The notes beneath the pieces were generated by a model. It was not told where the DNA came from, ran no database searches, and saw only the letters and a list, made by a program, of their open reading frames with translations. A program made the translations under genes and the position numbers. A stretch of 43,455 nt of DNA from Verrucomicrobiales bacterium (GTDB lineage: Bacteria; Verrucomicrobiota; Verrucomicrobiia; Limisphaerales; CANJXF01): positions 1-43,455 of the forward strand of contig CANJXF010000036.1 of NCBI GenBank assembly GCA_947478865.1. The letters run 5' to 3'. Positions 28,237-37,600 of the stretch are shown piece by piece (the first letter of the stretch is position 1; each line of letters opens with the position of its first letter).

Positions 28237-28275
28237 GATGTTAAAACCAATGACCAACCTCGTCTAAACCGGAAT

Positions 28276-28455
28276 TCCGAGATAGGAATTGGAAATCGGC
28301 GGTGGAGCGGCGGGCGTCCGTGCCTGCCGTAGAGCCGGGGCGTCCTGCCCGGCGGATCAACGCATCCATGATCAAGCCGCTGGAACATTTCAGGACCGCT
28401 CAATCTTTCCATCGTCTTTTCCGGGCGCCAGCGCCTGCCGCTACTTCGGAATTCG
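28276..28455 (+). repeat. dispersed intergenic repeat, copy A
   Basis: About 180 bp nearly matching, in reverse complement, the element at 31527-31734. Shared landmarks are CAATTCC-type ends, GGCGGGCGTCCG, GTAGAGCCGGGGCGTC, CGGCGGATCAA, GCTGGAACATTTCAG, CGCTCAATCTTTCC, CGTCTTTTCCGGGCG and CTACTTCGGAATTCG. This copy lacks about 28 bp of palindrome present in copy B. It lies in a gene-free stretch. Confidence 0.88.
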
Positions 28456-28748
28456 GGTTAAAGCTAATCCCCATGCGCAACCGGTTAAATCGCCTCATAG
28501 ACGAGAAGCTCGTCAGGTTGATGTTGTAAGCGGTTACGTTATCGGTGGAGTCCGGAACCGTTGTGAGGTGTGCATGGTTCCCACTCACCTGCGATAAGTG
28601 CGTAATCCTGGTTCGACTTGAACTTCATTACAAAGTCCTGGGCAACGTGAGCCAAGAGTCGGAGGAGTGCGAGATATGGAAAAGGCTTCGAGAGTGCCCC
28701 ATCGCCTGCAATGAATTCAGAAGCCGAACAAATCGACTTTTTATGAGT
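28456..28748. other. gene-free stretch with no recognised content
   Basis: About 290 bases between repeat A and the P-domain head. Open frames exist on both strands but none has family resemblance or a start signal. A minus-strand reading (about 28540-28650, FVMKFKSNQDYALIAGEWEP) looks protein-like but I cannot name it; it may be another relic. Confidence 0.35.
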
Positions 28749-28755
28749 AAGGAGA
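28749..28755 (+). promoter_or_regulatory. strong Shine-Dalgarno for the P-domain head
   Basis: AAGGAGA lies a few bases before the ATG at 28759. It is one of the best ribosome binding sites in the window, although the gene it serves is broken 40 codons later. Confidence 0.7.
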
Positions 28756-28758
28756 AGC

Positions 28759-28877
28759 ATGAAACCAGTCCATGTTGGACTTGCCACGATACTTGCTGCA
28801 GTCGCGTTAAACACTGTCTCGGGACAGATTGTCGAAACAAACCTGTTCACCGGGGTGAACCGCCCCGTGCCAGATGG
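28759..28877 (+). pseudogene. N-terminal head of a third P-domain surface protein
   Basis: ATG 28759 starts a clear signal peptide (MKPVHVGLATILAAVALNT) followed by GQIVETNLFTGVNRPVPDG, which parallels GQVTETYTFTADRLVPDG in the intact protein at 7886-10036. After the PDG codons the similarity stops and glycosyltransferase sequence begins in another frame. The fused frame continues as nonsense to 28989. This head has no body, while the gene at 5591 is a body without a head; about 20 residues are missing between them, so they are not simply reciprocal. Confidence 0.75.
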
Positions 28878-29162
28878 TACGATTATCCGGAAGCCTTTGG
28901 CTTGGTGCTCATCGAAGCGATGCTTTGCGGAACGCCGGTTGCCGCGATCAATTTTGGTGCGGTGCCGGAAATCATCGAGGATGGCGTGACCGGAGTGGTG
29001 GCCAGATCGAATGACAATTTTGCGGAGGCGGCGGCGCGATGCTTCCGTCTCGATCGACAGGTCATCCGATCCTGCGCGGAGCAACGGTTTTCGGCGGAGC
29101 GCATGGCGCGGGATTACGCCCGCTTCTACGAAAAAATTGGATCGGGAACCCTGAGCTTATGA
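28875..29162 (+). pseudogene. glycosyltransferase family 4, C-terminal fragment
   Basis: About 95 residues starting YDYPEAFGLVLIEAMLCGTP, continuing GAVPEIIEDGVTGVV and RFSAERMARDYARFYEKI. This is the nucleotide-sugar-binding end of GT-B glycosyltransferases (GT4), where the EAFGLVLIEA Glu residues contact the donor. The N-terminal ~270 residues are missing and replaced by the P-domain head. The stop overlaps the PIG-L start (ATGA at 29159), so the pair was once an operon for glycan or exopolysaccharide synthesis. Confidence 0.85.
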
Positions 29163-29788
29163 AGGTACTCGTGATCGCTCCCCATCCCGACGACGAATGC
29201 CTGGGGTGCGGCGGAACCATCTGCCGGCACGCTGACCGGGGCGACCGGGTGGAGGCGGCATTTCTGACCTCGGGCGAACTGGGGCTCAAACAGCTCCCCC
29301 GGGAAGAGGCCTGGAAGATCCGGGAGGGCGAGGCCAGGCGGGCGGCGAAAATCCTCGGCATTTCCGCACTGCATTTCCTCCGATGCAGCGACTGGCTTCT
29401 GGGAGACGAAATTGAAAGGGCGGCGCTGGCTCTGGTTCCTCTACTCCAGGAATGGAAGCCAGACTTGATTTATCTCCCTCACCCGCTGGAATGGCATCCC
29501 GATCACAAAGCCTCGCTGCCAGTTGTGCGCGCGGCCCTCTCGCGCTGCAGAAATCCAGCGCCAGAGCTGCGAACCTACGAAGTGTGGACACCTCTTTCAG
29601 AGTATTGCCACGTGGAAGATGTGACGGGGGTCATGTCCCGGAAGTTGAAAGCCCTCCGGGCCCACCCGTCGCAACTGAAAGAATTCAACTACACCACTGC
29701 CATCCGCGCCTTGAACGAATATCGCGGGGCGCTGGCCGGAAAATGCAAGTATGCCGAGGTGTTTTCGTCTGCGTCAGCCCACTGCTAG
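29159..29788 (+). CDS. PIG-L family deacetylase
   Basis: 209 residues from ATG 29159, which overlaps the stop of the GT4 fragment. The zinc site is visible: PHPDDE (residues 8-13) with GCGGT following, and HPLEWHPDHKAS near residue 110. Members remove an acetyl group from GlcNAc-containing lipids or glycans (LmbE/BshB/PIG-L). With a glycosyltransferase partner it likely modifies a sugar intermediate. The gene is intact in sequence, but its operon partner is broken, so expression would depend on the hybrid upstream region. Confidence 0.92.
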   Translation: MKVLVIAPHPDDECLGCGGTICRHADRGDRVEAAFLTSGELGLKQLPREEAWKIREGEARRAAKILGISALHFLRCSDWLLGDEIERAALALVPLLQEWKPDLIYLPHPLEWHPDHKASLPVVRAALSRCRNPAPELRTYEVWTPLSEYCHVEDVTGVMSRKLKALRAHPSQLKEFNYTTAIRALNEYRGALAGKCKYAEVFSSASAHC

Positions 29789-29830
29789 CGAGCGGCCAAA
29801 CCAGCTCACCCCGTCTCGTGCAGTCCAGTG

Positions 29831-30252
29831 GTCAAATCGCTGGGCTTGAAGAATCCCGCGTTTCTCTTCCGCTGCCCATTGGACTGGGATGGGCCCGGCC
29901 GAACCAGTTATCCCTAAAGCTACACCCTGCAATACGTGGATGGCTTCACAATATAATGGGACAGCATTTGTGCTCACCAAGCTAGGTGCATGCCGCAACC
30001 CGTCAGGCAAGGTTACTTGTCGAAGAAGTAACTGGATCCAATGATTTCCCGCCCGGGAGGTTAAAAACAGCCGATGACGGTCGCTGTATAATGGAGTTAT
30101 CTTGTGGAATTCCGATTTCGACTTACTCGGGGAATAACAATCTAACGATTCGGCACAACAAATGAGGTAATGTGAATTTTGCCGATGGTCATTCGGGAGC
30201 GGTAGATTCTAGGTTTGGTACGAATGCTCTAAACGTTCTTCCGTGGATCTGA
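29831..30252 (+). pseudogene. prepilin-like H-X9-DG protein relic, frameshifted
   Basis: Three frames together give the C-terminal part of a prepilin-type protein with the H-X9-DG motif common in this phylum. Frame 1 (from 29831) reads VKSLGLKNPAFLFRCPLDWD, then SYP, a stop, SYTLQYVDGF. Frame 2 (about 29961) reads TAFVLTKLGACRNPSGKV. Frame 3 (from 30019) reads VEEVTGSNDFPPGRLKTADD, later TIRHNK, a TGA, then GNVNFADGHSGAVDS, ending LNVLPWI with a stop. At least two frameshifts and three in-frame stops make it dead. The intact N-terminal pilin helix is not visible. Confidence 0.72.
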
Positions 30253-30503
30253 ACCAATACCTGTCACGATTGCAGTATCCACCTGATACTGCATTTCCCC
30301 AGCGAACCAACTGATTTTTTTAGACCAAGTCGCACGGCTTTGGGCTGAGCGTTCACCCTGATTGAACTATTTGAGAAAAATATTTTAGTTTTCCATTGGC
30401 CTGCGGGTGATCGAATTAGGAAAAAAAGTCTCGCGGCCAGCAGCGGCAGGTGGCTTGACAACGGATGCGCGGGTTATACAGTTGAACCTGCGCTGAAAAA
30501 ATC
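30253..30503. other. intergenic stretch before the esterase gene
   Basis: About 250 bases, AT-richer than flanking genes. No gene or hairpin terminator is recognised. The esterase promoter presumably lies here, but no clear -35/-10 pair with good spacing stands out. Confidence 0.35.
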
Positions 30504-31508
30504 ATGAGATCGCCCCAACCCCACTTCCCGCTCCGCAAAACTCCGTCCGGTGCCGATTCAATGCGGGCAGTCACTCCCCAGTCCTTTGCCAGTAGGCGAG
30601 TCCCGCAAGTGCTAAATCTATTGAGGGTCCTGGGTCTTGCTGCGCTTCTCAACGCAGGTCTGGTCTCGGCCCAGGAGAAGGTCGCCCGCCCAGGTTCAAA
30701 GCCAGCCTTGCCAGCCGGCGTCCGGGCATTGCGCGATCTGGCCTACGTCGAGGGGGGGCACGAGCGCAATCGGCTGGATCTCTATCTGCCCGAGGGATCG
30801 GCTCGTCCCTTGCCTGTGATCGTATGGGTCCACGGAGGCGGATGGATAGGTGGAAGCAAGGCGGGCTGCCCGGCGATTCCGTTTGTGACCAACGGCTATG
30901 CGGTGGTTTCGATCAACTACCGGCTCAGTCACCACGCGATTTTTCCCGCTCAAATTCACGACTGCAAGGCGGCCATCCGCTGGCTGCGGGCCCACGCTGG
31001 AAAATACGGGCTTGATCCCGATCACATAGGGGTGTGGGGCGGTTCGGCGGGCGGACAGTTGGTCATGTTGCTGGGAACAACTGCGGGCGTGAAGGAGCTG
31101 GAAGGGCAGGGGGGAAACGCCGGTCAATCCAGCCGCGTCCAGGCGGTGGTGGACTGGTTTGGTCCGTCAGATTTTCTCACGCTCGGGCCCAAGGATACCC
31201 GGACGAAGTTGCTGGGTGGCGATGCGCTGCAAAACAAGCCGATGGCGATCAAGGCCAGCCCGATGACCTATGTGTCAAAGGACGCGGCTCCGTTCCTGAT
31301 CATGCATGGCGACGCGGACAAGACCGTAGCGCTTTCGCAGAGTGAACTCTTTGCGCAAGCGCTGAAGAAGGAGGGAGTGGAGGTGACGTTGGTGATCCTG
31401 AGAGGCGCCGGTCATAGCGGTCCGCAATTCCAAGGTCTCGAAAGCATGAAACAAATCGGGGAATTCTTCGCCCGGCACCTGACCCAACCCAAGCCGGCCC
31501 AGCCTTGA
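30504..31508 (+). CDS. secreted alpha/beta-hydrolase (BD-FAE-like carbohydrate esterase)
   Basis: 334 residues. A long, basic N-terminus and hydrophobic segment (about 36-56, LNLLRVLGLAALLNAGLVSA) act as signal peptide; an internal ATG (Met20) is an alternative start. The catalytic machinery is complete: oxyanion HGGGW (110-114), nucleophile S181 in GGSAGG, acid D272 in HGDADKT, and H304 in GAGHSG. The fold and the HGGGW/GGSAGG pair fit bifunctional feruloyl/acetyl-xylan esterase-type (BD-FAE) or related lipase/esterases. It sits between a pseudogene and repeat B and is the only secreted hydrolase on the plus strand here; it resembles, functionally, the minus-strand hydrolase set beyond the repeat. 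Confidence 0.88.
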   Translation: MRSPQPHFPLRKTPSGADSMRAVTPQSFASRRVPQVLNLLRVLGLAALLNAGLVSAQEKVARPGSKPALPAGVRALRDLAYVEGGHERNRLDLYLPEGSARPLPVIVWVHGGGWIGGSKAGCPAIPFVTNGYAVVSINYRLSHHAIFPAQIHDCKAAIRWLRAHAGKYGLDPDHIGVWGGSAGGQLVMLLGTTAGVKELEGQGGNAGQSSRVQAVVDWFGPSDFLTLGPKDTRTKLLGGDALQNKPMAIKASPMTYVSKDAAPFLIMHGDADKTVALSQSELFAQALKKEGVEVTLVILRGAGHSGPQFQGLESMKQIGEFFARHLTQPKPAQP

Positions 31509-31526
31509 GGAGGATGGCTTTTGGGT

Positions 31527-31734
31527 CGAATTCCGAAGTAGGGGCAGGCGTCTTCGCCTGCCGTGAAGGGCGGGCGTCTCGCCGCCCGGAAAAGACGGTG
31601 GAAAGATTGAGCGGTTCTGAAATGTTCCAGCGCTTGGATCGTTGGTGCTTTGATCCGCCGGGCGGGACGCCCCGGCTCTACGACAGGCGCGGACGCCCGC
31701 CGCTACACCGCCGGTTTCCAATTCCTGTTTCGGG
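31527..31734 (-). repeat. dispersed intergenic repeat, copy B (inverted relative to A)
   Basis: Reverse complement of copy A at 28276-28455, 208 bp. It contains near-perfect short palindromes such as GGCAGGCGTCTTCGCCTGCC and GGGCGGGCGTCTCGCCGCCC that could form hairpins in RNA or DNA; the second is reduced in copy A. It occupies the spacer between convergent genes (esterase plus, toroid-like protein minus), so it may also serve as a terminator. Confidence 0.88.
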
Positions 31735-31818
31735 GTTCGGCTTTAATCCGGCTGCACGCCTGCTGTCACGGTTTCGTTCGCTGGCATTCTGTGACGCCGC
31801 CTAGCGCTTCTCCACTGC

Positions 31819-33687
31819 TTACTTCCGACCCAGCGTCTCTGCGGCCAGGTCTCGGCCGTTGACACTCAAAATTTTAGACTGCCATTTTCGTCCATTTACC
31901 CGGCGCAGGGCGATCTCATGCTTTTCCAAATTCAGGGCTGCCTCCAACTCCGCCGCCCCGGATTTTGCTTTTACCTGCCATACGCCTTTCCGGGTGGTGT
32001 CGCTCAGTTTGATTTGGGCTGCTCGCTTGAGGAAGCTGGAGAATTCGATTTCGGTTTCGCACCGCGCAGTGAGCATGAGCAAGCCGCACCGCACGGTTGA
32101 TCCAGCGAGCGGTCCCGCCGGGCCGCTGTAGTGATGGACGACCAAACGGCCCGCGCCGATCTCATTTCCATTGAACTCTAACGACCACGCCGGGATCTGC
32201 CCGGCAGCGCCATCGGCGGCGAACAAGCGGATTGCCACGGCTGCCTTGCCTTCGCGAACCACCACGACTGCATCGGCATCGGCGGGCAGGTTGAAGGGCT
32301 TTGTGGTGTCCACGAGTTTTCCGTTCAGGAGCAGTGAGTTGACTTGCACGGGGAGGGTGATGTTGCTGGCGAGGTTGGTAAACCCTCCGTCTTGAATGGC
32401 GGGTGAAAGGTCGATTAGCGCCAGAAGAAAATCTTTTTCCTGCACGGTGGCGAGCAGATGGGGGAGGTGATGCGGCTTGTTATGGCCGCCACGGTCGGTG
32501 GATCGCACAATGCCAAACGGTGCATCCAATGCATCGACCACGAAACTGATCATCGGCAGCTTTTTTTCTGAGGTCAATTCGGCGCAGATTCGCCGATCCT
32601 GCGGACCGTGATAAGCGCTGGCGCTGCCGAGGGAGAAATCGGGGGTGATCCACACATAACGATCCTGCCCCGGCAACGCGCCGAACCTCGACCGCACCAC
32701 GCGCTCGGGCAAATTCGCCAGCCCGAGAAGCTTCGGCGTGGGTTGGTAGTCGTTCATCCGTGCCACCGTCAAGGACCGAACGGAGTCGCTCAAGAAGGTG
32801 CCGGAGGGCGGCTTGGACCGCAGGCCGGCGAGGTAATACGGGTATTCAATGTTGGCGTCGCTGAACAGAAAGCCCTGGTTGTAGTTCCGGCTCGTCGGAC
32901 CGGTCATCGTTTGCCGGCCCGCAAAATAATTTGCCGCGAAGTCGGCCCAATAGAAATCCAGCACGGCTTTGAGCCTGGCTTTCAAGCGCGGGTCGTTCGT
33001 GAGGTTGTTCGCCAGCGCAAGGCAATCGGCCTGGATCGGCGAATAGGTCGGGCTGTCGTATTCGGTCACGCCATTGGTTCTGGTGAAGGCCAGCCACGTC
33101 TCGAAATGGGCCTTGCCTTCCGCGACCGCGTCGGCGTCGCCAATCGCCTGGCCGAGCAGCAGCAGGTTGACCAGCTTCATCAGGTAAATGTTTGAGTACT
33201 TCGCGAGCACATTGTGGCGGCGGATGGCGGCGATGGCGGCGCGGACGTGCGGCAGCGCGTCCTGCTTGAACGGCCCGGATAATTTCTCGGAGTGACGCAG
33301 CAGAATTACGCTCACCGGTTGCATGGTGAATTCGATGGCATTGGGGTCCTTGATTTCCGGGTGGCCTTGCTGCCATGGAACCGTGCCGTAGCCGGGAGAG
33401 GCGGGATCCATGTCCTGCAGGCCGAAGGCGTGGCGCACCAGCTTTTCCGCGCGGGCGGCCGGCTGGTTGAGTTCGAGCCAGCCCAGGGCGGCGGAGGTCA
33501 ATTGGCGGACCGAAGGCTGCGGGTTCGGGTTGGCAAGGCCGTTCTCGACATTGCGGCAATCTTCCTCAACGCGCGTGGCGACAAGCGCCCTGCGTTCCGA
33601 TTCCGGAAGGATCGTCGCTGCCCGGACAGGCACGGCAATCGCCAGGGAAAATAACAACGCGAGGTGAGCTGGAAAAAATATTTTCAC
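31819..33687 (-). CDS. secreted protein, probable alpha/alpha-toroid plus beta-sandwich, function unknown
   Basis: 622 residues with a clear signal peptide (MKIFFPAHLALLFSLAIAVP). The N-terminal ~330 residues are helix-rich with aromatic and Asn/Tyr-rich stretches (VTEYDSPTYSPIQADCLAL, GPTSRNYNQGFLFSDANIEY), as in alpha/alpha-toroid glycan-active enzymes. The C-terminal ~280 residues are strand-rich, with PAWSLEFNGNEIGAGRLVVH. This layout recalls polysaccharide lyases/heparinase-like proteins, but I do not recognise a named family or catalytic signature. The start lies 2 bp from the stop of the ceramidase-like gene, so they are co-transcribed. Confidence 0.75.
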   Translation of the reverse strand: MKIFFPAHLALLFSLAIAVPVRAATILPESERRALVATRVEEDCRNVENGLANPNPQPSVRQLTSAALGWLELNQPAARAEKLVRHAFGLQDMDPASPGYGTVPWQQGHPEIKDPNAIEFTMQPVSVILLRHSEKLSGPFKQDALPHVRAAIAAIRRHNVLAKYSNIYLMKLVNLLLLGQAIGDADAVAEGKAHFETWLAFTRTNGVTEYDSPTYSPIQADCLALANNLTNDPRLKARLKAVLDFYWADFAANYFAGRQTMTGPTSRNYNQGFLFSDANIEYPYYLAGLRSKPPSGTFLSDSVRSLTVARMNDYQPTPKLLGLANLPERVVRSRFGALPGQDRYVWITPDFSLGSASAYHGPQDRRICAELTSEKKLPMISFVVDALDAPFGIVRSTDRGGHNKPHHLPHLLATVQEKDFLLALIDLSPAIQDGGFTNLASNITLPVQVNSLLLNGKLVDTTKPFNLPADADAVVVVREGKAAVAIRLFAADGAAGQIPAWSLEFNGNEIGAGRLVVHHYSGPAGPLAGSTVRCGLLMLTARCETEIEFSSFLKRAAQIKLSDTTRKGVWQVKAKSGAAELEAALNLEKHEIALRRVNGRKWQSKILSVNGRDLAAETLGRK

Positions 33688-33689
33688 GA

Positions 33690-34583
33690 TTAATCAGGTT
33701 CAATGCTTCCGATGGTTTTGGCTGAATTGATTTCCGAACGGTAGAAGAGATAGGTGCTGGCGAGCGATAGAGCCGTGAGCAGATGCCAGACGGCATGGCC
33801 TTGAAACCACGTGTCCGGGCCACTGAATTTTTTTGCGACATCCAGCTGCCAACAAATCCGCGCCGCCACCAGGGCCGCCATCGATAAGACCAGCCAGCGG
33901 CCGGCCATCCGCGTGCCGGACCTAAATCTGTCCAGGACGGCAAAGGCAGCGACCATCAGGATCAGGGTGGGAAGAACTTTGGCGGAACTCATGGACCATT
34001 TGTATTGGTAGAGCAGGAAGCTCGCGACCAGAGCCAGCAGGGCCAGGAGGGGCCAGGTTGAGAAGCCTTCCCGACGACCAGCCGTTTTCACTCGAGGAAT
34101 CCAGCGGCCGAGGTTGATGGCGATGAAGGCCAGGAGGGGCGCGTACATGGAGGCAACATCGATTTGCTGCCCCCAACGGCTCAGGGAGGCGTGATAGAGG
34201 CCGCTGCCGAAGCCGAGATAGCAGCAGGTTAGGCCGAAGAAGATGCTCATAGCCGGGGTGTCACTCAGATAGCAGCCTCTAGCCTGAGGCCTGCCTCGCC
34301 AGTCGTGGCCAGCCAGCCCAACCGCATAGAAGCCCACCAGGACGTAAGCCAGGTTGGACCATGAATTGGCGCGGGTGCGGAGCACGTTCTCCGGATAAAT
34401 TCGCTCTGCGTAACCGGGCTTCCGTAGCTCCTGACTCGCGGTCCAATTGCTCCAGACATTTGTTCCGTCGTAGCGGTTGGATATGGCGAGCAAGAGCAAA
34501 ATCAGCGCGAGAACGCCGCCCCAAGCGAAGGCGTGAATCCAAATCGGGAAGCTGAGGAGCGGGCGGAATTGCGAATGCATCAA
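33690..34583 (-). CDS. ceramidase-like membrane hydrolase (CREST superfamily)
   Basis: 297 residues, ATGATG start, seven or so membrane segments. The CREST-superfamily metal/catalytic residues can be seen: Ser in NSWSNLAYVLVG (S74/S76), H131 in GSGLYHASLS, D142 in QIDVASMY, and H263 with H267 in FQGHAVWHLL. CREST proteins include alkaline ceramidases and PAQR receptors and hydrolyse amide or ester bonds of lipids within the membrane. A bacterial member with the full set is plausibly an active lipid amidase. It is followed after 2 bp by the secreted toroid-like gene. Confidence 0.8.
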   Translation of the reverse strand: MMHSQFRPLLSFPIWIHAFAWGGVLALILLLLAISNRYDGTNVWSNWTASQELRKPGYAERIYPENVLRTRANSWSNLAYVLVGFYAVGLAGHDWRGRPQARGCYLSDTPAMSIFFGLTCCYLGFGSGLYHASLSRWGQQIDVASMYAPLLAFIAINLGRWIPRVKTAGRREGFSTWPLLALLALVASFLLYQYKWSMSSAKVLPTLILMVAAFAVLDRFRSGTRMAGRWLVLSMAALVAARICWQLDVAKKFSGPDTWFQGHAVWHLLTALSLASTYLFYRSEINSAKTIGSIEPD

Positions 34584-34692
34584 ATCAGCGTTGTTCAGTT
34601 ATCAGGTCAGTTCAAACCGTGGCATCGGGCGAGGTGCCGGAAAACGGCGCATCCTGATTTTAATTCGCAGATCATCTTGCCTTAAGCTAAGG

Positions 34693-37600
34693 TCATTTTG
34701 CCTTCGGCAATCCTTCGATGTAATCGAGCAAAGAAGCCAGGTCCTGCACTGTCAGACCGGCGGCCAGACCTTCCGGCATGAGTGAGCGTTCCTGTTTCTC
34801 GCGCTTCGCGATGTCGCTGACCCGGACTACCTGTTCCTGCGCTGTAATGGTCCGAATGGTAACCGCATCCGCCGCTTCCCGGACAACGAAGCCATCGACC
34901 TCGGTGCCATCCTTCATTTCAAAATGATTTGCGACAAACCCCTGGGCGATGGTTTTGTTCGGAAGCAGGATCGCTTCGGCCAGTTGCCGCCGCCGATAAA
35001 CAGTTGCAATCGTGCCGAGGAAAGGGCCTTTGAGCGGCTCATCGGCTTTCACGGTGTGACAGGCGTTGCAACCAATTTGCGTGAATAGCTGCACGCCGCG
35101 GATCGCATCACCCTTGGAGTTCTCAACCGCGGCCAATGCAGCATCAGTCGTCAACCCGCCGATTTTCTGTGCGGCCGCAGAGGCGCGAATTTTCTCGGGA
35201 TCAATGCGCAGCCGCGCAACTGCCTGCTTTGCCGCCTCGGCGACTGCTGGATCTGGGTCGTCCAATGCGGCGACGAATTGAGCCGCGCGGCTGGAGTTCC
35301 CCGAACTCGCGGCCGCGCGAAGAATCTGGGCGCGACGTTTCGGGACAGCCCAGCCGGCATCCAATGCACCGCGCGCCGCATCCCGTGGTTCGGGAGAACC
35401 GATTTTCGACGAAGCCAGCTTCAGCAGCAGCTGGTCTGCAAGTTCGGATTGCTCGCCCGAAAGTTGCGCGGCGACTTCCTCGAGCACGGCGTGAACCTGG
35501 TCAATCTTGGAAGCGTTTTTGACTGCGCTTTTCGCCGTTTCGGCGAGATTGTTTTCCGACTGAGTCCCGGCGACTTTCGGTGACGCAAAAAGAATTGCGC
35601 GCCAGGCATCCGGGCTCGCTGTCTTGGCCAGCGCGATCACTGCTTGCGCCCTGGTCGCATCGCGAGACTCGTCGGCCCGCGCCGCGCGAATCAGCAGGGG
35701 GATGGCGTTGGCGGGAACCTCCTCCGCTTGCGCCAGTTGACCGGCGATGGCGGGGATCAGGCTGGCATCGGCGGTTGCGCGGGCGATCAGCAAATCCATC
35801 GCATCGCCGGCGGGTATGCGATGGCGGGAAAGTTCACGGCCGATCAGAACGGCCTCGCTGGAGTTCGCTTTCTTCAATGCCGTTTGGAGTGCGTCCGAGA
35901 TTTTCGGCGTCTCGCTCCACGGTTCAGGCTGGTAAAATGGTCCGCGAGTGTCAGGCCGTGTGCCCCAGGAGTCGCCCTTCCACTCGCCTTCGATAAAATG
36001 CAGCCGACAGAGCGCCGTCAATAATCCGGCACGTCGCGTTGGATCTGATTCCTTGTCGAGTCTGGTCAACAATGCGCTCACGACCGCCGGTTCATGGAGC
36101 GATTGCAGCACGCGCAATGCTCCGGCGCGAAGGTCGGGCGACGCCTTGCTGTCGTCCAATACAGCGACGGTTGCACTCACCGACTTGAGCTGAATGAGCG
36201 CCTGCATCGCGGTGTGGGCGACGATTGGGTCGGCATCCGCCAGCAGCGGGATCAAAGCTTTGTGTTGCTGCGGAGTGGCAATCTTCTCCAGGGCGAGCGC
36301 GGCTTCCCGGCGGGTGCGAGGATCGGTCGAGGCGAGTGCCGCCGCAATACGGCTGGCGGGAATATTCGTCAGCTGCTCGCGCCGGTCGGCCAGTGCGCGA
36401 ATCGCCCATGGCGCAATGGTCGGATCAGAAATTAAATTGGCGAGAAAGGAATGGGATTGCGCGGCGAACTTTTGTTTCAGGAGAAACACTGCGGCCACCC
36501 GCGAGGGCAGTGGCTTCAACTTGTTGCTCGCCAGCGAACGAATGGCGCCCTGAACTCCCGCGACCTTCTCGTTTCTCAGCAAGGTTCTCTGCGCAGCCAG
36601 GCGCCGGCTGCTGCTGGATGATTCCAATAAGGCCACCAGCTGCTCGTTTCTGAGCGTTCCGAAGTCGGGCATTGGCTCGGGCTGGTAATTCTTCGGGGAC
36701 ACACGCGCGATAAAGCCCACGTCCGGTCCAACCCACGTGAAGGATGCGCCCTTCCAACTGGAGGCGTAGATCGCGCTGTTTCCATCCACATCGAGATCAG
36801 TTGGGCGGGGCAGGTGAATGAATTCTTCTTGCGACGCCGTAAAAGTTGCGCCTTTTGGCTTGAGCCCGTGATGATAAATCCAGTCGCGACCCCAGTCGGC
36901 GGTCAGCGGAGCGTTGTTCCATGCGGCCGGGATGCCCGGCTCGTCTATCCACGCTGCGCCGCACCCGGAACCGCCGCCGTAATCGGCCAATGGCTCCACG
37001 AATTCGCCTGGAAAATTCTTAAACAGCCGCGGATAACCGTGCTGGGTGAGGCCGCTGAAATGATGAAAGCGCACATCCCACCCGCCGCCGTCATTGGTGT
37101 TGTCGCGTGCGAAAATATCGAGCAGCGGGCTAACCGCCGCTTCGAGGATATTCCGCGTGCCGTTGGCCCACAGCTCGAGGCCCGTCCCGTCCGGCCGCAC
37201 CCGCACCACGCCGCCGCCCCGCAACTGCAGCTTGCGTCCGTCCGCGCCGACCGCCCCCATGAATCCAAAATCGCCAATGGCCGCGTAGAGCCAGCCGTCC
37301 ACACCTAGTTCGAGCCCGTTGGACGCGTGATCCGCCGGGCGATCCTTGAAGGTCCAGCCGATGCCAGAGACCAACGTTTTCTTTTCGTCCGCTACGCCAT
37401 CGTGATTGTGGTCGATGAACACGCTGATGTCGGGTGGATGCAGCAGGTAAACGCGATCATGATCCCAGACCAGCCCGCGCGGCGAATCAACGTCCGGAAC
37501 AAACGCCTTCACCTCATCCGCCTGGCCGTCGCCATTGGTGTCGCGCACGCGCAGGACTCGTCCCATGTGCGGCTTGCGATCCAGCGATCCGTTCCCGTCG

